Below, piece after piece: positions 7,669-15,343 of a stretch of 33,969 nucleotides of DNA. The notes under the pieces were generated by a model. That model was given only the letters and a program-made list of their open reading frames with translations. It was not told where the DNA came from and ran no database searches. The stretch comes from Arenimonas sp. (GTDB lineage: Bacteria > Pseudomonadota > Gammaproteobacteria > Xanthomonadales > Xanthomonadaceae). A program made the position numbers and the translations under genes. Each line of letters begins with the position of its first letter. Position 1 is the stretch's first letter. The DNA lies in contig JAPLSJ010000087.1 of assembly GCA_026398695.1 (NCBI GenBank), positions 1 through 33,969 on the forward strand, given 5' to 3'.

Positions 7669-9369
7669 ATGCGTCTTTCCCAGTTCCACCTCAACACCAG
7701 CAAGGAAACCCCCGCCGACGCCGAAGTGGTCAGCCACCAGCTGATGCTTCGCACCGGCATGATCCGCAAGCTGGCCTCCGGCCTTTACACCTGGAGCCCG
7801 CTGGGACTGCGGGTTCTGCGCCGCGTTGAAGCGATCGTGCGCGAGGAAATGGACCGCGCCGGCGCCATCGAACTGCTGATGCCGTCCATCCAGCCGCGCG
7901 AGCTGTGGGAAGAGACCGGCCGCTGGGAAAAGTTCGGCGGCCAGCTGCTCAAGATCAAGGACCGCAAGGACGGCGAGTTCTGCTACGGCCCCACGCACGA
8001 GGAAGTCATCACCGACTTCGCGCGCAACGAACTGCGCAGCTACAAGCAGCTGCCGCTGAATTTCTACCAGATCCAGACCAAGTTCCGCGACGAGATCCGC
8101 CCGCGCTTCGGCGTGATGCGCGCGCGCGAGTTCCTGATGAAGGACGCCTACTCCTTCCACCTGGGCCACGACAGCCTGGCGGCGACCTACCAGGCGATGT
8201 ACGACGCCTACACCCGCATCTTCACCCGCCTGGGCCTGGTGTTCCGCGCGGTGAACGCCGACACCGGCGCCATCGGCGGCACCGCCTCGCACGAATTCCA
8301 CGTGCTGGCCGATTCGGGTGAGGACGCCATCGCCTTCTCCGACGGCAGCCAGTACGCCGCCAACGTCGAGATGGCCGAGGCCGTGTCGCCCGGCGCGCGC
8401 CCGGCCCCGGCCGAAGCGATGGCCGACGTCACCACGCCCTGGCAGCGCACCTGCGAGGAAGTGGCCAAGCTGATGGGCATCGGGCTCTCGCGCACCGTGA
8501 AGTCGGTGGCGCTGATGGGCGAACAGGGCTTCGTGCTGGCGCTCGTGCGCGGCGACCACGTGGTGAACGAGATCAAGCTGGCCAAGCTGCCCGGCCTGGC
8601 CGACTACCGCCTGGCCACCGAGGCCGAACTCACCGAATTCCTGGGCAGCGAGCCCGGCTTCCTGGGCCCGGTGAACCCGCTCAAGCCCATCACCGTGATC
8701 GCCGACCGCAGCGTGGCGGCCATGGCCGACTTCGTCGTGGGCGCCAACCGCAAGGGCTTCCACCTGTCGGGCGTGAACTGGGGCCGCGACCTGCCCGAGC
8801 CGGCCCTGGTGGCCGACCTGCGCAACGTGGTGGAAGGCGACGCCTCGCCCGACGGCCAGGGCACGCTGCGCATCGCCCGCGGCATCGAGGTGGGCCACGT
8901 GTTCCAGCTGGGCCAGAAGTACGCCGAGGCGATGAAGGCCACCGTGCTCGACGCCGAGGGCAAGGCCCAGGTGATGCACATGGGCTGCTACGGCATCGGC
9001 GTGTCGCGCATCGTCGCGGCCGCCATCGAGCAGAACAACGACGCCAGCGGCATCTGCTGGCCGGCGCCGATGGCGCCCTGGCAGGTGGCCGTCTGCATCA
9101 TCAACCCCAAGAACGACCCGGCCGTGGTCGAGGCGGCGGACGCGCTTTACGCCGAGCTGCGGGCCGCCGGCCTGGACACGGTGATCGACGACCGCGGCCT
9201 GCGCCCGGGCGTGATGTTCGGCGACATCGAGCTGATCGGCATCCCGCACCGCGTGGTGGTGTCGGGCCGCGGCCTGGAGTCGGGCCAGTTCGAGTACCGC
9301 GGCCGCTGCGACAGCGACAGCCAGAACCTCGACCGCGCCGCCCTGATGGCGCAGCTGGGCATCGGCTGA
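7669..9369 (+). CDS. proS: Prolyl-tRNA synthetase (bacterial type with editing domain)
   Basis: Class II synthetase that charges tRNA-Pro. The start at 7669 ([15 protein letters not shown]) matches the conserved bacterial N-terminus. The product has 566 residues (E. coli 572) and aligns without gaps of note. It has the N-terminal catalytic part ([43 protein letters not shown]), an insertion editing domain around residues 225-410 that removes mischarged alanine, motif 3 (GCYGIGVSR) and the anticodon-binding domain ([21 protein letters not shown]). It stands alone between its own promoter and a strong terminator. Unlike valS, its core is complete. Confidence 0.97.
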   Translation: MRLSQFHLNTSKETPADAEVVSHQLMLRTGMIRKLASGLYTWSPLGLRVLRRVEAIVREEMDRAGAIELLMPSIQPRELWEETGRWEKFGGQLLKIKDRKDGEFCYGPTHEEVITDFARNELRSYKQLPLNFYQIQTKFRDEIRPRFGVMRAREFLMKDAYSFHLGHDSLAATYQAMYDAYTRIFTRLGLVFRAVNADTGAIGGTASHEFHVLADSGEDAIAFSDGSQYAANVEMAEAVSPGARPAPAEAMADVTTPWQRTCEEVAKLMGIGLSRTVKSVALMGEQGFVLALVRGDHVVNEIKLAKLPGLADYRLATEAELTEFLGSEPGFLGPVNPLKPITVIADRSVAAMADFVVGANRKGFHLSGVNWGRDLPEPALVADLRNVVEGDASPDGQGTLRIARGIEVGHVFQLGQKYAEAMKATVLDAEGKAQVMHMGCYGIGVSRIVAAAIEQNNDASGICWPAPMAPWQVAVCIINPKNDPAVVEAADALYAELRAAGLDTVIDDRGLRPGVMFGDIELIGIPHRVVVSGRGLESGQFEYRGRCDSDSQNLDRAALMAQLGIG

Positions 9370-9397
9370 CCCGACACCGCGGGTTTGGCTGACACCA

Positions 9398-9427
9398 CGG
9401 GGCCCGGCCAACGCCGGGCCCCGTTTT
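9398..9427 (+). terminator. Rho-independent terminator after proS
   Basis: An 11-bp perfect GC stem (9398-9408 with 9413-9423) closes on a CAAC loop and is followed by TTTT. It begins 28 bases after the proS stop. The -35 of the next promoter overlaps its T-run. Confidence 0.85.
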
Positions 9428-9454
9428 GTCTGGGCCTTGGGATGCGGCTACCAT
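9426..9454 (+). promoter_or_regulatory. Sigma-70-like promoter of the H-NS-like gene
   Basis: TTGTCT and TACCAT are separated by exactly 17 bases, directly after the proS terminator. The start codon lies 45 bases further on, with AAGG eight bases before it. Confidence 0.6.
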
Positions 9455-9498
9455 CGGCGGATGCGGCAGCCGCCGCGGCACCCACCAAGGAAGTTTCC

Positions 9499-9882
9499 AT
9501 GTCGATCGATCTCGAGGGCCTCTCGGCCAAGGAACTCCAGGCGCTCATCGCCAAGGCCAACCAGCGCAAGAAGACGCTGGCCAAGCGCAAGCCCATCGCG
9601 GCCGTGCGCAAGAAGCTGGTGTCGCTGGCCAAGGCCGAGGGATACAGCGTGGACGAGCTGTTCGGCACCGCGCGCATGGTGCGCGAAAAGATCGGCGTGC
9701 CGGCGGCGGCCAAGAAGACCACCGCCCGCAAGTCCAACCAGAAGGGCAGCAAGGTCGAGCCCAAGTACCGCAACACCGCCAACCCGGCCGAAACCTGGGC
9801 CGGCCGCGGCATGCCCCCCAAGTGGATGTCGGCCGAGCTGGCCAAGGGCCGCAAGCTCGAAGACTTCCTCATCGCCAAATAA
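9499..9882 (+). CDS. H-NS-like nucleoid protein
   Basis: A 127-residue DNA-binding protein. Residues 1-45 are a charged, predicted helical oligomerisation region (ELQALIAKANQRKKTLAKRK). A lysine/alanine linker follows, and residues 88-127 carry the H-NS core KYRN...TWAGRGMPPKW with the minor-groove-reading GRG loop (102-104). The order and length fit the short H-NS relatives of Xanthomonas and Burkholderia (XrvA/Bv3F type), which silence AT-rich acquired DNA. The start at 9499 is chosen from AAGG spacing and because the frame upstream is the terminator and promoter. It is monocistronic and convergent with the exporter gene that ends nine bases later. Confidence 0.88.
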   Translation: MSIDLEGLSAKELQALIAKANQRKKTLAKRKPIAAVRKKLVSLAKAEGYSVDELFGTARMVREKIGVPAAAKKTTARKSNQKGSKVEPKYRNTANPAETWAGRGMPPKWMSAELAKGRKLEDFLIAK

Positions 9883-9891
9883 GGCGGGCCG

Positions 9892-11163
9892 TCAGAGGTT
9901 GCGCCGCGAGGGCAGGATGAGGTTGCCGAACAGCAGCCCCGCCACCAGCGCGATCAGCGCCGACAGCAGCGCGAAGGCCGTGTCCAGGCCCAGGAACACG
10001 TCGCGCTCCATCACGAACGTGAGGCTGCGGAAACCCACGCTGCCCGGCACCAGCAGGATGATGCCCGGCACGCGCACCAGCGCCCCCGGGCGGTTGAACC
10101 AGCGGCCGTAGGCATTGCTCACCACCGCCACGCCCATGCCCGCGAAGAAGGCGCCGCCGGCGAAATTGTCCGACGCCAGGCCCAGCGCTTCGCCGCCGAT
10201 GCGGGTCAGCACGTAGCCCAGCACCACCGACGCCATCACCAGCTGGTAGTCGCGGCCCGAGGCGCGGAACAGCACGGCGAAGGCGTACGAGGCCACCAGC
10301 AGCGCCGCCGCCTCGGCCTGCCAGGTCAGGGGCTGCGGCACGGCCTCCATCGGCACCCAGCCCAGCAGGCGCACGATCTGCATCGCCGCCACCGTGCCGA
10401 AGGTGAGCTTCATCAGGATCATCAGCGCCCCGGCGAACCGGGCCGTGCCCGACACCAGCTGCTGGCTCGACAGTTCGCTCACCGCATTGGTGAGCATCAG
10501 GCCCGGCATCAGCACGATCAGCGAGGCCAGGATCACCGTCTTGAGCGACAGCGGCTCGATGAACGTGGCCACGGCGGCGGCCAGCAGGGTGGCGATGAGC
10601 GCGGCGATCGCCTCCAGACCCTCGGCCAGGCGCGGGCGCCCGGCGCCCAGCACGTACAGCACGCCGATCAGGGTGCCGATGGCGGCGCTGGTTATCACGT
10701 CGGCCCAGCCGGTGCTGAGCAGGCCGGCCACGGCCGCGGCCGACAGGCCGAAGCTCAGCGCCGTCAGCACCTCGGCGCGGCGCCCCGGCGGGCGGTCCAG
10801 CGCCCGCAGGGCCGCGAAGCCGGACACCAGGTCCAGCTTGCCCGCCAGCACGTCTTCGGCAATCGCGTCGGTGGCCGCCAGCCGGCCCAGGTTCTGGTCG
10901 CCGGGCTCGAGCCGGATCACGCGGGTGATGCCGTTCTGCTGGCCCCGCTCCGGGTCGGCGAAGCTCAGGATCAGGCCGGTGGGGTTGGACCAGACCTCGC
11001 AGTCCAGGCCCAGCCGGTGGGCCACGGCGGCCACCGCGCCCTCCAGGCGCTGGGCCGAGGTGCCGTAGGCATGCAGGCGCTTGGCGAGCTCGGCGACGAA
11101 GGCGGCCTGGGCTTCGAACGTGGCCTGGCGGGTGGGGACCGGAGAATTCATCGCCAAAAGCAT
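9892..11163 (-). CDS. ThrE-family threonine/serine exporter
   Basis: A 423-residue inner-membrane protein. Residues 1-130 form the soluble N-terminal part of the ThrE fold (FVAELAKRLHAYGTSAQRLE; NPTGLILSF). About ten hydrophobic helices follow in two halves, with the family motifs FGLSAAAVAGLL and VLMPGLMLTNAVSEL, and a second half starting near residue 255 that ends in VPGIILLVPGSVGFRSL. Family members export threonine and serine by proton exchange, and distant relatives move dicarboxylates, so the substrate here is only inferred. Two starts are possible (11163 or 11151); neither has a clear ribosome-binding site. It is divergent from the MCE operon across about 50 bases. Confidence 0.88.
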   Translation of the reverse strand: MLLAMNSPVPTRQATFEAQAAFVAELAKRLHAYGTSAQRLEGAVAAVAHRLGLDCEVWSNPTGLILSFADPERGQQNGITRVIRLEPGDQNLGRLAATDAIAEDVLAGKLDLVSGFAALRALDRPPGRRAEVLTALSFGLSAAAVAGLLSTGWADVITSAAIGTLIGVLYVLGAGRPRLAEGLEAIAALIATLLAAAVATFIEPLSLKTVILASLIVLMPGLMLTNAVSELSSQQLVSGTARFAGALMILMKLTFGTVAAMQIVRLLGWVPMEAVPQPLTWQAEAAALLVASYAFAVLFRASGRDYQLVMASVVLGYVLTRIGGEALGLASDNFAGGAFFAGMGVAVVSNAYGRWFNRPGALVRVPGIILLVPGSVGFRSLTFVMERDVFLGLDTAFALLSALIALVAGLLFGNLILPSRRNL

Positions 11164-11212
11164 GGCACGAAACGGCTATCCTCAGGCCGGACCCGAGGAA
11201 CATCCCAGCGGC

Positions 11213-12322
11213 ATGAGTGAACCGCCCAGCATCGAAAGCAGCGAACGCCACCCGGGCATCCTGGTGGCCAGCGGCGACTGGACGCTGGCCAATGCGCCGC
11301 AGCTGCTCGCGCTGCTCAAGGCGGCGCCGGAAAGCGCCCGCGACATCGACGGCCGCGACATCACCCGGCTCGATTCGGCCGGCGCCCTGATGCTGTCGCG
11401 CTACGCGGTGAAGGTGGGCCTGGGCCTGGCCACCGTGGACGTGAAGCCCGAGTTCCAGCCGCTCACCGGCACGGTGCAGGCCATCTGCGAAAACCCGCCG
11501 CTGGTCAGGCACAAGGACTACGGCATCCGGCAGATGCTGGGCCGCATGGGTTACGCGGTCGAGGACTACACCCACGAAACGCTGGCCCTGGTCGGCTTCC
11601 TGGGCCTGACCCTGAAGACCGCGCTGGGCGTGGCCCTGCGCCCCGTGCGCTTCCGCCTGACGCCCACCGTGCACCACATGGAGCAGGTGGGCCTGGACGC
11701 GGTGCCGCTGGTGATGCTGTTGAGCTTCATGGTGGGCGCCGTCATCGCCTTCCTGGGCGCCACGGTGCTGCGCGACTTCGGCGCCGAGATCTTCGTGGTG
11801 GAGCTGGTGGGCATCGCCTTCCTGCGCGAATTCGGCGTGCTGCTCACCGCCATCCTGCTGGCCGGCCGCACCGCCAGCGCCTTCACCGCGCAGATCGGCG
11901 CGATGCAGTCGGGCGAGGAAATCGACGCCATCCGCACGCTGGGCCTGGACCCGATCGAGCTGCTGGTGATCCCGCGCCTGGTGGCGCTGGTGGTGATGCT
12001 GCCGCTGTTGACGTTCCTGGCCATGGTGTCGGGCATCGGCGGCGGCATGGCGGTCAGCGTCGCTTCGCTCGGCCTGACGCCCGAGATGTTCATCACGCGC
12101 CTGCAGGAAATGATCGAGGTGAGGCATTTCTGGGTCGGCCTGTCGAAGGCGCCGCTGTTCGCGATGGTGATCGCGCTGATCGGCTGCCTGGAAGGCTTCC
12201 AGGTGAAGGGCACGGCGCAGTCGGTGGGCGAGCGCACCACGTCCAGCGTCGTGCAGTCGATTTCCATCGTGATCCTGCTCGATGCCTTCGCGGCGCTGTT
12301 CTTCATGGAGATGGACTGGTGA
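11213..12322 (+). CDS. mlaE: MCE lipid ABC transporter permease with N-terminal STAS domain
   Basis: A 369-residue inner-membrane permease for retrograde or anterograde phospholipid transport between the membranes. Residues 1-100 resemble a STAS domain (GDWTLANAPQLLALL; ITRLDSAGALML). This is the role played by separate MlaB in E. coli, fused here to the permease. The MlaE/YrbE permease follows with its conserved signature (GVLLTAILLAGRTASAFTAQIGAMQSGEEIDAIRTLG in two parts) and five to six hydrophobic segments. The start at 11213 has GAGGAA 12 bases upstream. Its stop overlaps the GTG start of mlaF by four bases. The order is E-F-D-lipoprotein, and no MlaC homologue is present. Confidence 0.93.
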   Translation: MSEPPSIESSERHPGILVASGDWTLANAPQLLALLKAAPESARDIDGRDITRLDSAGALMLSRYAVKVGLGLATVDVKPEFQPLTGTVQAICENPPLVRHKDYGIRQMLGRMGYAVEDYTHETLALVGFLGLTLKTALGVALRPVRFRLTPTVHHMEQVGLDAVPLVMLLSFMVGAVIAFLGATVLRDFGAEIFVVELVGIAFLREFGVLLTAILLAGRTASAFTAQIGAMQSGEEIDAIRTLGLDPIELLVIPRLVALVVMLPLLTFLAMVSGIGGGMAVSVASLGLTPEMFITRLQEMIEVRHFWVGLSKAPLFAMVIALIGCLEGFQVKGTAQSVGERTTSSVVQSISIVILLDAFAALFFMEMDW

Positions 12323-13113
12323 GCGCGGCCACGCCGGACGACATCGCCATCCGCGTGCGCGGCCTGCGCAACGCCTTCGGCAGCCAGGTGGTGCACGAAG
12401 GCCTGGACATGGACGTGCGCCGGGGCGAGATCATCGGCGTGGTGGGCGGCTCGGGCACCGGCAAGTCGGTGCTGATGCGCGCCATCCTGGGGCTGCGCGA
12501 GCCGCAGGGCGGCAGCATCGAGGTGCTGGGCGTGGACGCGCTGTCGCAGGCGGGCCGCGACAGCGGCGTCATCGAACGCAACACGGGCGTGCTGTTCCAG
12601 AACGGCGCGCTGTTTTCGTCGCTCACCGTGGCCGAAAACGTCGCCGTGCCGTTGAAGGAACACTACGGCGAACTGCCCGACGACATGATCCACGACCTGT
12701 CCATGCTCAAGATCCGCATGGCCGGCCTGGGCGAGGACGCCGGCGCCAAGCTGCCGGCCCAGCTTTCCGGCGGCATGCGCAAGCGCGCCGCGCTGGCGCG
12801 CGCGCTGTCGCTCGACCCTGCCCTGCTGTTCCTGGACGAACCCACCGCCGGCCTCGACCCCATCGGCGCCGCCGCTTTCGACGAACTGATCAAGACCCTG
12901 CAGCGCGCCCTGGGCCTGACGGTATTCCTGATCACCCACGACCTCGATACCCTGTACACCATCTGCGACCGCGTCGCCGTGCTGGCCGACCGCCGAGTGC
13001 TGGTGAACGCCCCGCTGGCCGAAGTGGAACAATTCGACCATCCGTGGGTGCAGGAATACTTCCACGGCCCGCGCGGACGCGCTGCGCAGGCCGCCCAGGC
13101 CAAGGAGGCTTGA
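12319..13113 (+). CDS. mlaF: MCE lipid ABC transporter ATPase
   Basis: A 264-residue cytoplasmic ATPase that powers the MlaE permease. Walker A is GGSGTGKS (43-50), the Q-loop is LFQNGALF, the ABC signature is LSGGM (149-153), Walker B is LLFLDEP (D173, E174) and the switch histidine is in ITHDLDT. The GTG start at 12319 is forced by the GTGA overlap with the mlaE stop, which implies coupled translation. It ends two bases before mlaD. Full family length, nothing missing. Confidence 0.95.
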   Translation: MSAATPDDIAIRVRGLRNAFGSQVVHEGLDMDVRRGEIIGVVGGSGTGKSVLMRAILGLREPQGGSIEVLGVDALSQAGRDSGVIERNTGVLFQNGALFSSLTVAENVAVPLKEHYGELPDDMIHDLSMLKIRMAGLGEDAGAKLPAQLSGGMRKRAALARALSLDPALLFLDEPTAGLDPIGAAAFDELIKTLQRALGLTVFLITHDLDTLYTICDRVAVLADRRVLVNAPLAEVEQFDHPWVQEYFHGPRGRAAQAAQAKEA

Positions 13114-13115
13114 CC

Positions 13116-14039
13116 ATGGAAACCCGCGCCAACCATGTACTCATCGGTGCCTTCACGCTGGCCGTCTGCCTGTTCGCGGTGCTGTTCGCGCTGTGGGCGG
13201 CGAAGTACACCACCGAAAAATCCTTCGAGGAATACGACGTCGTGTTCCAGGAAGCCGTCACCGGCCTGAGCGTCGGCAGCCAGGTGCTCTACAGCGGCAT
13301 CAGCGTCGGCGCCGTGCGCAACCTGTCGCTGGTGCGCGACGATCCGCGCAAGGTGGTGGCGCGCATCCGCCTGTCGGCCGACACGCCGGTGAAGACCGAC
13401 ACCCGCGCCAAGCTCACGCTCACCGGCCTGACCGGCACGGCCGTGATCCAGCTCACCGGCGGCAGCCCGGGCAGCCCCGCGCTGGAGGCGCCCGAGGGCA
13501 AGCGCGTGGCCACCATCCCCAGCGAGCCCTCGGCGCTGCAGAACATCGCCGCCACCGCCAACGAAATCGTCGACCGGGTGAACGTGCTGCTGAGCGAGGA
13601 GAACATCGCCCGCGTCACGCGCACGCTGGATCAGCTCGACCAGGTCACCGGCGCCGTCGCCGGCGAGCGCGAGGAAATCGCGGCCCTCATCCGCAGCGCG
13701 CGCGCCGCCAGCGAGAAGCTCGAGGCCACCCTGGCCAGCGCCGACAAGACCATCACCGGCATCGACCAGGGCGTGGTGCAGAAGCTGCCCGAGATCGTCG
13801 CCAAGCTCGACCGCACGCTCGCGCAGCTGGAAAGCACCAGCCAGACCGCCAACGGCATCCTGACCGAGAACCGGGAAGCGATTTCCGACTTCAGCAACGA
13901 CGGCCTGGGCCAGGTGGGCCCGACCATGCGCCAGCTGCGCTCGCTGATCCGAGAGCTCGACGACCTGGCCGACAAGGTCGAAACCAACCCCGCCGGCTTC
14001 ATCCTTGGCCGCGAGCAACCCGAGGAGTTCGAACCATGA
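13116..14039 (+). CDS. mlaD: MCE-domain substrate-binding protein
   Basis: A 307-residue protein anchored in the inner membrane by one helix (residues 8-30), with the rest in the periplasm. The MCE domain spans about 38-118 (FQEAVTGLSVGSQVLYSGISVGAV; TGLTGTAVIQLTGG) and forms the hydrophobic lipid tunnel. A long helical C-terminal part follows (residues 135-295), longer than in E. coli MlaD (183 residues) and more like the tunnel-extending helices of PqiB/YebT-type proteins. A strong AAGGAGG lies eight bases before the ATG. Its stop overlaps the start of the lipoprotein gene (ATGA). Confidence 0.93.
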   Translation: METRANHVLIGAFTLAVCLFAVLFALWAAKYTTEKSFEEYDVVFQEAVTGLSVGSQVLYSGISVGAVRNLSLVRDDPRKVVARIRLSADTPVKTDTRAKLTLTGLTGTAVIQLTGGSPGSPALEAPEGKRVATIPSEPSALQNIAATANEIVDRVNVLLSEENIARVTRTLDQLDQVTGAVAGEREEIAALIRSARAASEKLEATLASADKTITGIDQGVVQKLPEIVAKLDRTLAQLESTSQTANGILTENREAISDFSNDGLGQVGPTMRQLRSLIRELDDLADKVETNPAGFILGREQPEEFEP

Positions 14040-14641
14040 GCCGCGCTTCCCTCATCACCGCCGGTGCGCTGGCCGCGCTGCTGGCCGGCTGCGGCGCCAT
14101 CGGCGGGCCCAGGACCGAAGTGAAGGTGTATTCGCCCGCCACCGCCGTCACCGTGGACCCGGCCTGGCCGAAGGTGGACTGGTCGCTGTCGGTGGGCGTG
14201 CAGGCCGCCAACGCGATGCTCGACTCGCCGCGCATCGCGGTGCGCCCCACGGCCAACGAGCTGCAGACCTACAAGGGCGCGCGCTGGGCCGACAACGCGC
14301 CCGACCTGCTGCAGACCGCGCTGGTGGAGGCGTTCGAAGACTCGGGCCGCATCCCGTCGGTGATGCGCATCGGCGGCGGCAGCACGCGCGGCGACTACGG
14401 CCTGTGGATCGAGGTGCGCCAGTTTGAAACGGTGTATGACGGCGCCTCGCCCGAAGCCGTGATCGAAGTGCAGGCGCGCCTGGTGAAGCTGCGCGGCGGC
14501 AGCCTGGTGGCCAGCAAGCGCTTCCGCCAGGCCGTCCCGGGCCGCACCCCGGAAGTGGACGACATCGTCACCGCCTTCGGCGAAGCCATGTCCACCCTGG
14601 GCACCGAAGTCGTCGCCTGGACCCTCACCGAAGCCAAGTGA
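14036..14641 (+). CDS. ABC-type transport auxiliary lipoprotein (PqiC-like)
   Basis: A 201-residue lipoprotein with lipobox LAGC (C19). The mature part (YSPATAVTVDPAWPKVDWSLSVGVQAANAMLDSPRIAVRP, in two pieces) and ELQTYKGARWADNAPDLLQTALVEAFEDSG match the PF03886 fold of PqiC/YmbA. These proteins sit in the outer membrane and complete an MCE bridge. Having this partner instead of the soluble shuttle MlaC places the operon with the tunnel-type (Pqi-like) MCE systems even though its permease is MlaE-like. The start overlaps mlaD by four bases. The stop codon is the first part of a 25-bp palindrome. Confidence 0.87.
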   Translation: MSRASLITAGALAALLAGCGAIGGPRTEVKVYSPATAVTVDPAWPKVDWSLSVGVQAANAMLDSPRIAVRPTANELQTYKGARWADNAPDLLQTALVEAFEDSGRIPSVMRIGGGSTRGDYGLWIEVRQFETVYDGASPEAVIEVQARLVKLRGGSLVASKRFRQAVPGRTPEVDDIVTAFGEAMSTLGTEVVAWTLTEAK

Positions 14642-14663
14642 AAATATACCAGGTACATTTTCA
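14639..14663. repeat. 25-bp near-palindrome, copy 1, overlapping the lipoprotein stop
   Basis: Arms TGAAAATATACC and GGTACATTTTCA surround a central A, and 11 of 12 pairs match. The site includes the TGA stop of the preceding gene. Its sequence agrees at 23 of 25 positions with the reverse complement of 15319-15343, so alkB is bracketed by the pair. It is AT-rich in a GC-rich region. Confidence 0.85.
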
Positions 14664-14703
14664 TGGGCCGTGAGACGGACGTGCGCCGGCATTGCGCCGG
14701 CAA

Positions 14704-15312
14704 TCAGGGCCTTGGCGGCAACGAATCGGTTTGAATGCGGCGAAACGTGAGGTTGAGCCGCGGCGCCACCGGCCGCGCCGTGCGCGGCAGCGCGTGCTGC
14801 CAGTTCGCCTGGGTGTCGCCCGACATCAGCAGCAGGCTGCCGTGCGGCAGCTCGATCGCAAACGTCTTCGAATGATCGCGGCGATGGCGGAAGCGGAATC
14901 GCCGCGTGCCGCCCAGGCTCAGTGAGGCGATCACCGGCCGCGCGCCCAGCTCGGGCTCGTCGTCGCTGTGCCAGCCCATCGCGTCCTGGCCGCTGCGGTA
15001 GAGGTTGGCCAGCACGCTGTTCATGGCCACGCCGCTGGCGTGATCGATACGCGCCCGCAGCAAAGCCAGCGCCGGCGGCCAGGGCCGTGGTTCGAAGCGC
15101 ACGCGCGAATACACGTAGCTGGCGCCGGCATCGCCGATCCAGCAGCTCAGCCGCGGCGAATCATGTTCCCTGCCGAAGATCCGGATGCGGTGCGTTTCCC
15201 AGGCGATCTGCCCGCGCAGCGCCACCAGCAGCGCATCGGCCTCGGGCGCTTCCAGCCAGGACGGGGCGAACTGCAGTTCGCCGTCCGCCAAAGGCAAGGA
15301 TTCCAGTCTCAT
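14704..15312 (-). CDS. alkB: AlkB-like 2-oxoglutarate/Fe(II) dioxygenase
   Basis: A 202-residue enzyme expected to remove methyl groups from alkylated bases (1-methyladenine, 3-methylcytosine) by oxidation. The iron ligands are H115 and D117 (HSD) and H173 (WQH). The 2-oxoglutarate-binding R-x-N-x-T-x-R motif is RLNLTFR (R185, R191). SYVYSRVRFEPRPWPP and MNSVLANLYR fit the shorter AlkB class close to human ALKBH2/3. The ATG at 15312 is preferred over the TTG one codon earlier. No ribosome-binding site is visible; instead a 25-bp palindrome ends six bases upstream, which makes leader-level control possible. The gene is bracketed by two such palindromes. Confidence 0.9.
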   Translation of the reverse strand: MRLESLPLADGELQFAPSWLEAPEADALLVALRGQIAWETHRIRIFGREHDSPRLSCWIGDAGASYVYSRVRFEPRPWPPALALLRARIDHASGVAMNSVLANLYRSGQDAMGWHSDDEPELGARPVIASLSLGGTRRFRFRHRRDHSKTFAIELPHGSLLLMSGDTQANWQHALPRTARPVAPRLNLTFRRIQTDSLPPRP

Positions 15313-15318
15313 CAACGA

Positions 15319-15343
15319 TGAAAATGTACCTGGTATGTTTTCT
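15319..15343. repeat. 25-bp near-palindrome, copy 2, between alkB and the amidase-like gene
   Basis: This inverted copy of 14639-14663 differs at two positions. It lies six bases before the alkB start and its last base is part of the amidase-like TAA stop on the same strand. Its own dyad symmetry is weaker (9 of 12 pairs). It could be an operator or terminator for alkB, or the edge of a gene cassette. Confidence 0.8.

Noticed and set aside
6079..9369. A 1096-codon plus-strand frame ending as proS, suggesting a fusion
   Set aside because: The part before 7669 is antisense to the pssA operon and then out of frame with the DUF4124 gene. ProS has its own conserved start, promoter and leader.
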